From contig JBOZIK010000001.1 in the NCBI GenBank assembly GCA_051453625.1, positions 44,061,536 to 44,125,535 on the forward strand: a stretch of 64,000 bases of DNA. The letters run 5' to 3'. The first letter of the stretch is position 1; each line of letters begins with the position of its first letter. The translations under genes and the position numbers were made by a program. This stretch comes from Welwitschia mirabilis (lineage: Eukaryota; Gnetophyta; Gnetopsida; Welwitschiales). Shown here in pieces: positions 35,680 to 47,459 of this stretch. The notes under the pieces are model-generated. The model was not told where the DNA came from, did not search any database, and saw only the letters and a program-made list of their open reading frames with translations.

Positions 35680-36895
35680 CATAGGTAAAAAGACCACACC
35701 ATAAAAAAGTTGTATGCCTGAATCGAAAAAAATCAAACATCCTTCATCTTTACCATGGTAGCATTTGTGGAGGTCATTTTCGTGGATGGAAAATAGCAAT
35801 GAAAATTCTTCATTCTGGTTTTTATTAGCCTAGTCTTTTTTAGGACTCTTTTCATTTTGCTAGAAGCTATAATTCTTGTCAATGTTATGGTGATCTTATT
35901 CATTCTCATGAGATGCCCTTTAAACCTATTTTTGAATGTGAACATTTTAATTATTGGGGAATTGATTTTATAGGTTTTATTAAATCACCTTATAATGATA
36001 AGAACTACATCTTAGTGGTTGTTGATTATGTTACTAAATGGGTTGAAGCTATTTCTACTTTTACGAATGTCAAATTGTTTGTACTTTTATTAGAACTTGT
36101 ATTTTTTAACATTTTGATTTTTCTAAAATTATCATTAGTGATCAAGGTACTTATTTTATTAATTAACTTTTTAGGAAACTTTTTTTTATCCATTGGAATT
36201 AAACATAGAGTAGCTTTTGCTTATCATCCACAAACCAATGGTCAAGCTAAAAATGTAAATAGAGAAATAAAGAAAATACTATAAAAACTTGTCTTTGTTA
36301 ATGAAAAATTTTAGGCTTCTAAGATTAACTATGTTCTTTGGGCTTACTATACTACTTGGCATAATTCTCTTGATTTTTCATCTTATCAACTTATAAATGA
36401 AAAATTTTGTGTTTTACCTGTTAATGTATATTATAACTCTTATAGTTCTTCCCCTTAACTTAATCTTGTAGACCTTCATGAAAATATTAAAAATAGATTA
36501 GCCCAACTTAATTACTTAGATGAAAAATGTACTAATACTATACATCATCAACTTATTCACAAATCCCAAGCTAAGTTCAAACATAATAAAAAGTTACTTT
36601 GTAAAATGTTCAAACCTGGTTAACTTGTTTTTTAATACAATACTAGAGTACATCTTTTATACAATGAGTTGACCTCTAAATCATTAGGTTATTATCTTCT
36701 ACAGTAAGTACATTCTAATGGCTCTATTAATATTTTTGAATTAGAAACTTCAAAAATTTAATGGATAAAGGTTAAAAATATATGGAAAGTACATTCTAAT
36801 GTCTCTTTTGAGATTTATGACTTAGATACTAAGGAGATTTAGAAAGTTAATGGATAAAAGTTAAAAATATATCAGAAACCATTTGATGCAACCTT
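35680..36895 (+). pseudogene. Gypsy integrase, broken
   Basis: The zinc-binding region is degraded but ends with a C-x-x-C-type SCQCYGDL near 35870-35900. The core follows at 35913: FNYWGIDFIGF (first catalytic Asp), YILVVVDYVTKWVEAIST, a frameshifted ISDQGTYF near 36130-36160 (second Asp), then FAYHPQTNGQAKNVNREIK near 36220-36270 with the catalytic Glu. The C-terminal part ends near 36850-36890 with a KVNG.KLK.Y block and MIEASVFEVPL. Block order and spelling match the Athila/Tat lineage. At least one frameshift and several stops are present. Confidence 0.85.
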
Positions 36896-37290
36896 GAACA
36901 TGATAGAAGCAAGTGTTTTTGAGGTTCCCCTCAATGGGAAGAACTTCCCCCTTATCATTTTCTGAATTCTCTCTTAGCTTATTCCTTGGTGAATGTTATA
37001 ATATCACTTAATAATTACTAACTTGACTTATGTGTTTACTTTATGAAGTTTCTATGCTTAGTATTCATACTTAGGCATTTTTACAATGATAAAATTGGAT
37101 TCATCCAATCTTGAGACATTCACATGCTTATGAACTTCATTTTAAAGGAAGATGCCTTGGTTTTTGTGCTTTCTTTTTAATGTGTAAGATCTTTGATTTT
37201 TTACATCTATTTTTTTATGTCTTTCATCTCATTTCTTTACCTTCATATTTTTAACTATGTGATCATGTGGGAATTATTTGTGTAAATCAA
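36896..37290 (+). other. Start of the post-integrase region
   Basis: AT-rich sequence without a recognised coding motif, between the integrase relic and the GA microsatellite. Confidence 0.5.
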
Positions 37291-37338
37291 ACAGAGAGAA
37301 AGAGAGAGAGGGAGGAAGGGGGGGAGGGAAGAGAGAGA

Positions 37339-37401
<63 letters not shown>

Positions 37402-38057
37402 TATAATAAAAATATTTATTATGTCTATGATAAAAAACNNNNNNNNNNNNNNNNNNNNNNNNNNNNNNNNNNNNNNNNNNNNNNNNNNNNNNNNNNNNNN
37501 NNNNNNNNNNNNNNNNNNNNNNNNNNNNNNNNNNNNNNNNNNNNNNNNNNNNNNNNNNNNNNNNNNNNNNNNNNNNNNNNNNNNNNNNNNNNNNNNNNNN
37601 NNNNNNNNNNNNNNNNNNNNNNNNNNNNNNNNNNNNNNNNNNNNNNNNNNNNNNNNNNNNNNNNNNNNNNNNNNNNNNNNNNNNNNNNNNNNNNNNNNNN
37701 NNNNNNNNNNNNNNNNNNNNNNNNNNNNNNNNNNNNNNNNNNNNNNNNNNNNNNNNNNNNNNNNNNNNNNNNNNNNNNNNNNNNNNNNNNNNNNNNNNNN
37801 NNNNNNNNNNNNNNNNNNNNNNNNNNNNNNNNNNNNNNNNNNNNNNNNNNNNNNNNNNNNNNNNNNNNNNNNNNNNNNNNNNNNNNNNNNNNNNNNNNNN
37901 NNNNNNNNNNNNNNNNNNNNNNNNNNNNNNNNNNNNNNNNNNNNNNNNNNNNNNNNNNNNNNNNNNNNNNNNNNNNNNNNNNNNNNNNNNNNNNNNNNNN
38001 NNNNNNNNNNNNNNNNNNNNNNNNNNNNNNNNNNGAGAGAGAGAGAGAGAGAGAGAG
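37291..38057. repeat. (GA)n microsatellite tract interrupted by a gap
   Basis: GA-rich DNA at 37291-37401 and pure (GA)n at 38035-38055 flank a 596-N gap (37439-38034). Both tracts are followed by a TTTATTATGTCTATG motif, so the gap probably hides a tandem of (GA)n plus that motif, and its true length is uncertain. Confidence 0.85.
37439..38034. other. Assembly gap (596 N) in the GA tract
   Basis: Run of N inside a low-complexity repeat. Confidence 0.99.
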
Positions 38058-39880
38058 GAGAATAACATGATTTATTATGTCTATGCTAAAATACATGGTT
38101 ACCATAATGTCCTACTGTACTTAGGTAAATTTTTTTAAAAGGAACTTTTAGCAATGTTGGTGGTTGTACAAACTCCACTAGGGGGTTAGTTGGTCATGCT
38201 TCACAATCCCTTACTTCTCTAACTATGGCTGCACTCCCCTCATTATAGAAAGTAGTAATAAAACTTTGAGGCTATGGGATCAGTGGTGTTCCTGGTGTCA
38301 TCAGAGACATTACTTATTTCTTAGATTCTTAGAATTCCCATATGATAATTTCAATTTTAAGGATTTGAATGTGTTTTGAAGTGTGAGTAGTTAAGTATGT
38401 TTCTAATCATCTTTTGGTCTTATCATTCATTATATTAAGCATTGATCTATAATATCATTATAATCACTACGTTTTCGAATAAAACTTTATAAATTCAATA
38501 CATTTTATCATGCATCTTTATTTAGATGATTTTATAATGTCTTCTATGGGACTTTATTAGGCTAAAATTTAGGATAGGTAAGCTATCTTCTTCATGTTCC
38601 TTATGTCTATTTTTGTTTTGTATTTCTTTGATTCTTTAGTTTGTTATTTTAAAGTCATTTTTATACTTTTTTATCAATATTTAGAACCTTATCATTTAGT
38701 AGTTTCTTTCTTTATATTTTCATTTTTACCTTTATTGTTTTATTAGTAAAAAGTTGATTTTCCTTTAGCATTTTAATTAGATGATCTTCTCTTACTCTTA
38801 GATGAATTCTTCACAATTTTTATGAGAGTCCTTTAAGTATTTTTAATTTTTATATATTTTCATTATTCTTTTTAAGGTCTGACACATTTATTTAGTTTTT
38901 TTTTATAGGTTTCAATCTACTTAGTGCATTTTCATCATCCTATCTTTTGATTTCTTTGAGTTTTTCTTGTCTCCCTTATTCCTTACAATTCTTCATCATT
39001 TCCTATTTTTTGCCTTTTTTAATAAAATATAATACCTTCATGATAATATCTGAGCCTAACTTGATTGACTGACATCTTCATTTTTCTCAAACTTTTTAAA
39101 GTTCCATCATCCACTTGATCATCTGGATGACATGGAAAACAATAGCTGAGATTTTTCTAACAGTCATCCTAGGTTGTCGTCAAGATGATGCAACTAGACG
39201 ATAGTGTAATAAAATTTGCAAGTGAGTTTCTTTTCTCATTTTTCTTTCATTCTCTATTTTTTTGGTCCATTTATCTAAGAGATGATAGTTACTATGATTG
39301 CTACTGATGTTGTAGGACTTTTCCTAGTTAGATTAGTGCCTTGGATTACGAATTTTTAATGAATTTTGCAAAATGAGGCATGTTTTTCTCTCCCTTATTA
39401 TTTTCAATTTTTTCTCCCATTTTTGGATCTTTTAGCATGTCATTTTTATGTATATTGTTCAGTTTCATGTGTTGTTTGATTTGGAACTTTTCATAGCATA
39501 TTTTACAAAATATCTCAAATTATGTATTTTATGAGGTATAAAGCTCGTCGTACTAATCAATTTATTCTAAAGGACCACTACATTTTGACTTATGATTTTT
39601 AACAAAACGCAGTTTGAAGTTAAAAACTTGATTTGAACATTTTCATTTTTTACCTTATGTGAGGTCCACTACTTTTATACCTTTTAACTTTTCTCATATT
39701 TTTCATTTTTTTTGCAAGATTAGGTAATATGGAACACATTTATACTCTTGAGAAGAGGCATGACAAAGTATTATGATTTTTATACATTAAAAACCAATAT
39801 ATAAGTTCATTTCGAGTATATATGCTATCTCCACTTAATCTCACATGACGTGTTTTACGTTTTTAACTAATTATGTCATG
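38058..39880 (+). other. T-rich spacer of the gypsy element
   Basis: Strongly T-rich on the + strand, with no reading frame of note and no recognised motif. Part of the long post-integrase region. Confidence 0.55.
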
Positions 39881-41100
39881 TCCAAGTAGAAAGATATAGA
39901 CCGAGGTAAAAGACAAGGTAGTAGAGTAAGAAGTGGGTCCATTAGCATTACCAAAGGTTAAACAGGTAGAGTCAGTCCATCCTCCACCTCACTGGAATAG
40001 GTCTTTTGATTTAGATATCTACCATTCATGTAAAGAGACATTTTTGAGACTTCATGAGACAATTAAAGCTAAAGTGGAATCAAAGATTGATAGATCTACA
40101 TCTCTAATGAATTATAAATACATAGGGAATATATTACATTTCAAGGACTAGAGAATTTTACGATATGATACATATAAAGCAGTGTCTTGAGTCTTGTGAC
40201 TAACTTGTTGACATGATCGTAGCTACATTCATTATCATGAGATAGCGATTCTCCTAAATTACATTAATGTTTTTACTGATCTAGATGGCATTGTAAGTAC
40301 TCATATCCACTTAGCTGATGATACAGAGAAGTTTCATGCTTAAGCACAGCATTAGATATTCTAGTTGATCTAACTACTGATAGGCAGGGAGTTTTGATGA
40401 TATAGTTATCACCTACCTGTTAGATTCTTCATAGAGCACTAATTCATAATATTAGCCTATCATTCCATGACAGTCATGCTATGGTTGTACACCTTCAGAT
40501 ACTAACAATGTTTAGGTAGGGTAAGTAGATGAATTTACTAACTTTCATTTAGAGAAGACTCAGGAGTATGATCGAGGCAGTACAACTACAAATTCTAGGA
40601 TATCCTTGCCTCCTCTTAGCCATGTTCAAATGCTTCAGTATACCTGAGCTTGTTGGCAAGTATAAATTCACACATATCCAAACTTTAGCTTATTACTATA
40701 GAACATGAGCATTTAGATACCAAGAGAGGCAAAAAGACCCTAAGTATATCGACCTATGGTCAACATCACTATTGAGCATATTATGCTCTCCTTGCAGAGA
40801 TGACACACAGCATCATAGAGATAGTAGGCTAAGGCATAATCATATTTGAGTAGAAGATCTCCATAATTAAGAGGAGAGTACAGCACACTGAGGAGTAGTT
40901 GGTTGACATGCATTAGCACATATTACATATCAAGCACAATGTGATAGTTGACCTTTCAGAGGCACTTAGAGTGTAGGGAAATGAGATAGTATGCACCATT
41001 ACAACATTAATAGACCATCATTTCTCTATAGATCCTGAGCATTCTTCTTCTTCTCCACCTACACTTGTGTCTGTTGCACATTAGGAGTTCATTATAACTC
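39881..41100 (+). pseudogene. Post-integrase reading frame of the gypsy element, unidentified
   Basis: A coding-like stretch runs through 39933-40151 (72 codons, starting MGPLALPKVKQVESVHPPP), further degraded frames, and a clean block near 40546-40800 with IEAVQLQILGYPCLPLLAM and GKYKFTHIQTLAYYY. In Athila elements an additional 'env-like' frame occupies this place, but I cannot show homology to it. It is broken by several stops. It may be a lineage-specific third protein or a captured sequence. Confidence 0.4.
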
Positions 41101-41656
41101 AAGGAGGGGAGTGATTTATTATGATTGTATTATGTATCTTCCACTTGTAGATTGTATAAAATCTCATGGTATTTATATAGACATATCATTTACTAAGTAT
41201 CATCATGGTATACATTCTTAATGCTGATATGTCATGCATATCTTTTACATATCATTTTTAACACTTTATAATTAAGATTTTTCTTATGTTATACATGATT
41301 ATTTTGTAGTACCTACAATACATTTGAGTGGAGGGATGTTAATATTGATGCATTTTAATGTTTATTTTTCTAAAAAAATTTTCACAAGCTTCTATTTTTC
41401 AAGACCAATTATTAAGCTTGTTATCCTCGTTATTGTTCAGATGACCACCAGGATGATAGCATAGCCACTTACACTACATAAGTGAAACATTTAATTACTT
41501 ATTTTTAATAATTCTATTATACATTCTGAGATTCTTGAGATTATTTCAGAGTTTACTTCACAGTTTTTTAGTTGATTTATTATTAGCCAATTTAGCTTGC
41601 AATTATGGTTATTAGCCTAGTTTTGTTAGGGACTGACAAGACTAGGTGAGGAACTA
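41101..41656 (+). other. 3' untranslated region of the gypsy element
   Basis: Contains purine-rich runs AAGGAGGGGAGTG near 41100 and GAGTGGAGGGATG near 41330. Only a weak purine stretch (AGGTGAGGAA near 41645) lies directly before the 3' LTR, so the polypurine tract is degraded. Confidence 0.5.
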
Positions 41657-42810
41657 TGTTGAGCTGCTAGATTATATGTACTTAATAGAATATTTTAAGT
41701 ATTTTTATAGGATATTAGATAGGTTTATGCTGAGTTTCGATGATAATGAAGAGCTAAGATAAGTAATACAAAAACATGCAATCTTCATCACATTTGACAA
41801 CATTTTGAAGCAAATTATAATACTTCCTATCTGAAGCAGTAATCCTATAATAAAAGAGGCTAATCTAACACAAATAATTATATGGACGACAGAATTACTT
41901 ATGCTGATGAGGACACTTACTGGACTAATGTGGTAGCTAATGTAAAACTTGTATTATGTGACATTCTCTCCTATGATGTCAACACAACTAGTATGCATGG
42001 TTGTTCGGGTTTTTATCACATCTGATAGTGTTCATTGTTTTTAGAATCTATTTTATAATAAATACCTCCTTTGCCTCGACTTTGATTTTATCATCTTTGG
42101 CATAAAAAATTCTTGTAACAAGAGATCAAAGGATAAGAGATCCATCCTTTGTTATTTAGAGAGATGTCTTCTTTAATGTTGGGCTGCATATCCTTCATTG
42201 AGATGCTACTGCTTTGTAACATGGATGTTGGTTTGACTTAATTAAAACTCTATTTTTATTTTCATATCATTTGTTATGTGCATCTCCCTTATGATTTATG
42301 TTGCTTTTGGTTCCGTGACAGCTTCATCTATGATATAGATCATGAGAGAAACCTTTGTTAAAGTTGACATTATTAGTTTAGGTGCATCGTATTTCATTTC
42401 CTAGATTAACTTTGCACTATTTTTATATTCTGTTCAATGCATATGATAGCCTAGGTTGCTTTTGGTCCAATGATGGCTTTTCTTAATTAATCTAGATTAT
42501 AAATGGCAAATCTCTATGATAAGTTGATTTGGTAATCAGATAGATGTTATATTTAGAATAGAACTTGCATTTCATTTGCATAGTGTATTTATTTATATTG
42601 TTATTTTGCATTATTATTATTCTACTTATAGCTTACATAAGTATTTCATTTTGAAATTAATTTTCTTTCTTTTTACTTGTGCCTTCGATGGAATTACAAC
42701 ATTTAGATCACTCCCATCTATATTAGCATGTTGTGTTATGTAATATATATTTTTGTAGTTTTTAGGTTTTGTTTGAGGACATAACATTTATACAAATACG
42801 CACCATAATA
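41657..42810 (+). repeat. 3' LTR of the gypsy element
   Basis: It starts TGTTGAGCTGC and ends CCATAATA (aligned with GTCATAACA of the 5' LTR), followed by the target copy ATAAC at 42811-42815. Confidence 0.8.
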
Positions 42811-42815
42811 ATAAC

Positions 42816-43165
42816 CAAGCCCATAATTATACATGTAACTATGCATTGTAAGGATGATTTTGATTACATAGGCTTTTTTATTTCTAAAGTTTAACTCAAG
42901 CATTTCGTAGACACATTCATGATGCCATTTATGGTTTTCACCATAATGTGGACTCATAAAAAAAACCTTAGCCTTTCGAGTTTTCAAGAAAAAAGGAGTT
43001 GTGATGTGCTACGGCCAAATAGCATAGTGATGTGTTGAATCATCACATTTGATTTCGTGAAGGACAGGTAGACAAGTTACAACATCATATCTACATGAAC
43101 ATAATAATACTATGATGTTAATGGCATCAAGATAAATATAATGCAGTCAAGAAAAAATATCAATA
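42816..43165 (-). repeat. 5' LTR of the copia element, outer part
   Basis: It resumes the copia LTR after the gypsy insertion and aligns with 10640-10990. It ends AATATCAATA at 43165, followed by the GGGGA target copy. Confidence 0.85.
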
Positions 43166-43170
43166 GGGGA
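43166..43170. repeat. Right target-site duplication of the copia element (GGGGA)
   Basis: Identical to 7667-7671, 35.5 kb away. It confirms that everything between is one insertion plus its nested passengers. Confidence 0.85.
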
Positions 43171-45000
43171 CTAGAAAATCCCTATTGTTAGTGGAGAGCT
43201 ATCACAAAGCTTCATTGTATTATTATAGGTTTGCATCTTACATTCTTGAATTGATTTATTTCTACACTTTAAATTTTTAATTTTAACATTCTTAGTTTAC
43301 ATGATAAGTGTTTATGAAAATGTCTTCAATTATAAAATCTGGTTATTACGTTTAATTCATTATCTCCAAGGAAATATGATTCTAACAAGGACAACTTCTC
43401 TTTGTATGATGAACATAAAGTTTAAACCCAAATCTATAACTTATTTAAAATAAAGATATGTTATTAAAAATAGACCCTTACTACTTTCATCATCTTTGAT
43501 CATCCATTGGTAGACCTTATGGAGCATCTTAAGATAGCACACATTTATAACTTAAGAGATTTAGCTTTACTCCTATTAAATTATATTGGATGTGGAAGAA
43601 ACATATATGATTTTAGATTGATGTGTATACACTGGAATCAACTATCTATATTTCCAAAAAAAACCTTTGAAAATCATGGAATTAATTAAAGTAAGTAAAT
43701 TTATGGAGCTAATAATGAGATCAAGAAATTAGATGAAAATTACGAGGCTAAATAATGACATTTAAACCATAGATTAAGTTAACCATCTAAAACTTTTACA
43801 TAGGCTATTTTTCACCTTAATTTATGAACAAAAGAATCAAAGTCTTGAGTAGTAGATTTCCCTTTTAATATGTTTTATACATTTTCATGTGATCAAATAC
43901 ATCAATAGGATAAATGGTTGTGTTTGATCATGAATAGAGAAACTACATGTATAATATTCTTATGGCTTACAATAACACCATATTAGTGAGTGACAAACAT
44001 GCAATAAGCAGTTATCACATTTTGATGCCATCAGAAGAGCTACTCATCCACCATTATAATTATATTAGATGAAGAAGGGGATTCATAAGAAATGGATACT
44101 AAATTGTATTTTTAATATAAGATAAAACTTTTATAATACATGATATTCATTATTAGAGTTTGAATCTATATAGTTTATATATATTTTAAATTTAGAAATA
44201 TCAGAGCTTTATTTTGCATTATTTGATAATATGACTTATGTATATTCTTAGTATGCGTTAATGAAAATCATGACTCCTTGTTACCTATATTTGTTTCTAA
44301 ATTTTAAATGCTTTTATCACTTCTATTGTTCCATGAACAAATATTGAATTTCAATTACAAAATAGAATACAACGATACATAATTTCAAAATAAAATAAAC
44401 ATGATAAATTTATTTCATCATGTGACAAGGGATCATCATAGTATAGGAAGTGGCTATCATAACTATTTAAAGTTACCTTTTTATGATGTATTTTTAATAA
44501 TATTTGGTAAAATTAGAATAATATAATGAGATTTTATCATTAAAAGGGTAATTTTATGAGAATAAACTTTTAAAGTAATATTTTTATCTTTTTATTTTTA
44601 TAATTTTTATAAAATTTGATGTTTTTTTAATTGCAATTATTACTTAATAATAGGATGTGATAAGATATTTAATGATATTTTATGCCTTAGATAGATTTAT
44701 CACAAAGTTCCACATGGCAATAAAAGACAACTCCACATTTATCATGTGGCAACAAAGGGGGAATGCTTGTTATACAAGGAAATAGCTATAACTTGATAAT
44801 ACATAAGGATGTCTCAATACATTTCTCAGTAATGATAGTAGGAAACAAGATCTTAAGGACCATAAATAAAGAGGATCCATTAATTTTAGTTAAAGAATGA
44901 TTATTTCTCAATAATGAAGAAAGAAGCATTATTATAATTTATTGCATGACATGAAGAAGCAATAAAATTGTTTTATCATAGAGCAATGAGAAATTGCAAA
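43171..45000. other. AT-rich DNA, no gene recognised
   Basis: Continues the pre-insertion flank of the copia element. The longest frames are about 60 codons (for example 43507-43689) and have no known motif. Confidence 0.6.
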
Positions 45001-45014
45001 GAGATAGGTATTTG

Positions 45015-45186
45015 AGATTGTTGCATGGCAATTGATAGAAGATGAAGAGTCAAGTATTTTAAATTATTATTAGAAAATAAAAAAATACACAAAGATAGAT
45101 GTCTCAGATTATCACATGGCAATGATAGAATATAAAGAGGTAAGAATTTTAGATTACCACTTGGTGATAATAAAAAACAAAAACAT
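45015..45186. repeat. 45-bp minisatellite, four units, running into a gap
   Basis: Units start at 45015, 45061, 45106 and 45151. The consensus begins AGATT and continues with CACATGGCAATGATAGAA. Similar CACATGGCAA motifs occur upstream at about 44700-44750. The array enters the 100-N gap at 45187, so its full length is unknown. Confidence 0.7.
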
Positions 45187-45286
45187 NNNNNNNNNNNNNN
45201 NNNNNNNNNNNNNNNNNNNNNNNNNNNNNNNNNNNNNNNNNNNNNNNNNNNNNNNNNNNNNNNNNNNNNNNNNNNNNNNNNNNNNN
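45187..45286. other. Assembly gap (100 N, unsized)
   Basis: Placeholder gap at the end of the 45-bp minisatellite. Confidence 0.99.
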
Positions 45287-45464
45287 CTATTTTTTCCCTT
45301 TGCTTTGTGTGATTGTGAGATAACAGGCAAAGGAAGCAGCAGCCAAAGCATCTTGAACTCTAATAGAGTTTCCTTTAAATTTATATTTAAATGTCTTTGA
45401 AGTACATAGCTCTTTAGTTGGCATTTGCCTTGCAACCTGAGTTATTTCCAACATGTAATCCGAA

Positions 45465-45867
45465 GTGAGTAGACATTTCGACGGACCCTATCTCTATTCG
45501 ACGAAGATGCTTACCCCTCCCACTTACGGCAACCGTCAATCTAATGATCCAACTAATGGCCCCTCTGTAACCTTCAGCAATTATCAGGTTTATGCCTCTG
45601 ATACTTTGATTCTGGGAAAGCCAGAAAGGGGAGATCAGTATCACTTAATCCCCAAACGATTATCAAAAATAGAAGAGACATATTGTCAGTCCATCGCCCA
45701 TGTGCCATTTCCCATTAGTATCCTTTTCAAAAATGAAGAGGAAGGCTAAGATAATTATGACTCCCCTCAACCAAGTAGGTTTTTTGAGCTTCAAGTATAC
45801 GTAAAAAGTGAAGATGGTGGCAGTAATTCCAGTTACACCAATGACAGTGACCATGATGTTGAATCGT
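45465..45867 (+). pseudogene. Unrecognised coding-like patch with one in-frame stop
   Basis: A + strand frame of about 134 codons is interrupted only once (stop at 45747-45749). The first part includes MLTPPTYGNRQSNDPTNGP and KPERGDQYHLIPKR. The end is acidic and serine-rich (KSEDGGSNSSYTNDSDHDVE). Base composition is clearly less AT-rich than the neighbours and several CpG are kept. I do not recognise the family. It could be a decayed host exon or a coding part of an unclassified element. The start is uncertain; the first ATG in frame is at about 45507. Confidence 0.35.
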
Positions 45868-47459
45868 AGATGCTAATCTATATTTAAATGACCAAAAAAC
45901 TCCTAAGAGGAAGAAGAAAAATTTCAATTAGAGGGGACTAAGGAGGAGGACGAAGTTTTTTTAGCGGTTCTGCACTATTCGTAGAGCAGGATAAGACCTT
46001 GACTCTTCGTCTTCTTCAGGAACTGTTTGTTGCATTGCAGGAAAAAACTGTGTACAACTAGTCAACAGTAACATGTCATTGTTCTCAGTCTGTAGTTATT
46101 GATACTGTGATGCAACAGCAGGCCGCTTCCACTTTTGAATGCCAACTGTTTAGATAGGATCAGATGACAACAGCACTAGTGGCAAGTGGAGAAAAGTTGG
46201 GGCAGTTCCACTTTGTTATCAATGCACGAAGATTTGGTGGATACAATGTAGTAGTGTGCAAGACTCACTGGAAGCAAACTCATGCTTACCCTACTAGTAG
46301 TTTTGCACCCTCGCGTAGACCCAAATTGAATAATTCCTTCACTTCTCCCTATTTAAAGCATTCCACAATAGGTTTTCACAGTGTTTTTCCTGAGATTGTT
46401 TGAATTATATACTTGGGTTATTTGCAAGAGTCCATGAGTTTTTAGACCTAGTCATGGGTTTGGAAAGTGGAAGACATTGTGCAAGATTTCTGGTGAATTT
46501 GGATTTCAGATCTCAGCTCAAAAATCGCTTAAGAAGAGAAACGTGTATAGATAATCCACTTAATGAGCGTTTCTACGAGGAGATCGCTTAAGAAGAGAGG
46601 ACTGAGCATTCCGCCATATAGAAAGTGTAGATACATGCAATTAAAATGGCTTTCTTGATACAAAAGAATCATTAACTCCATTCCCTCTTCTGCAGAATCA
46701 TCATTTCCTTTCCACAATGTTAATACCCACTCTAGCAATTCAAAATGTTCTGTATCAAATGACAACATTATAGATAGAATCCCTGCTAATGCAAAATCTA
46801 CTTAGGGCTTGTATATGCATTCATCAGAAGTGAAGACGCAGAACAAATGTAAAGAAAACACGCCCTTCCATGCCCTTTTTCACAGAGACACCTGCAAAGA
46901 AATCTCAGTAAGTAATGAAAAATAGGTTTTATTGAAAATTTTACCTACCAAAATGATTACAAAAGAACAGAATAAGCATTTTCATTTACCCATTCTTTTT
47001 GCTACCAGTAAAAATTAAAGGATTAATGCACAACAAAATTTGAATCGCATAGGTTTGCTTAGGGATATAAAGATGAGGAAGATGTTACTTCTTTGTGTGG
47101 TAATGATTTGTAGTACATTCATCATCACACACAGCCCTATTTTCAGGATTAGCATGCAATTTTAGTTAATAATACATCTAAACTTTGTATATCACCATAA
47201 TGTGAATCAATCATCTTCATAAGCTAGATGCTATTTCATATACTCTTAAGATAGACATCAAAGAGTAGATAGATGGATATATTGTGATATTCCTTATATG
47301 ATTTTAGTAAGTTATTTTAATAAGAGCTTAAAAAAATAAAAGAATTTGAATCAAAATGAACTTGTAGACCTAACAAGACTTAAGCTCCCATCTGAAATGT
47401 TTGATAAATATTCAATAAATCAACCCATTTTATCATAGCTAACATTTTCTTATCTTATC
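45868..47459. other. Mixed-composition DNA with short coding-like frames
   Basis: The + frames 46164-46403 (79 codons, starting MTTALVASGEKLGQFHFV) and 46400-46591 are uninterrupted but unrecognised. A 16-base direct repeat, ATCGCTTAAGAAGAGA, occurs at 46524 and 46583. On the minus strand TTTCTTTGCAG near 46900 looks like a splice acceptor followed by about 28 open codons. None of this adds up to a gene I can name. 46920-47459 is AT-rich. Confidence 0.4.

Larger units (their letters stand above)
28857..42810 (+). mobile_element. Ty3/gypsy retrotransposon of the Athila/Tat type, nested in the copia 5' LTR
   Basis: LTRs are 28857-30035 and 41657-42810. Target copies are ATAAT (28852-28856) and ATAAC (42811-42815); the unoccupied copia LTR has one ATAAT at 10635-10639 followed by matching sequence. 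Order on the + strand: LTR, PBS of the TGGCGCC type, gag, protease, RT, RNase H, integrase, about 4.7 kb of post-integrase sequence, LTR. RT before integrase is the gypsy order. The PBS and the gag/protease/integrase motifs match Athila/Tat. Size is about 13.95 kb with two long gaps. Multiple stops and frameshifts make it inactive. Confidence 0.85.
7672..43165 (-). mobile_element. Ty1/copia retrotransposon, minus strand, split by nested insertions
   Basis: Termini are TG (7672) and, on the right, ATA (43165), with perfect GGGGA duplications outside. On the minus strand the order is 5' LTR (43165 to 26391), PBS (26388-26376), gag, zinc knuckle, protease, integrase, RT, RNase H, polypurine tract (11003-10991), 3' LTR (10990 to 7672). 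Integrase before RT is the copia order. Removing the three later insertions leaves about 4.6 kb of internal sequence, a normal copia size, between LTRs of about 2.8-3.0 kb, which is very long for copia. Many stops and frameshifts show the element is dead. Confidence 0.85.

Noticed and set aside
37274-37401. Ser/Leu-repeat protein on the minus strand
   Set aside because: Translation of the GA microsatellite only.
41330-41345. TGTTAATATTG after a purine run as the start of the gypsy 3' LTR
   Set aside because: The 5' LTR does not contain the following 300 bases, and the target duplication supports 41657 as the start.
46890-46910. Minus-strand splice acceptor followed by a terminal exon
   Set aside because: The open stretch is about 28 codons with no homology and no partner donor; it stays a note in the 45868-47459 entry.
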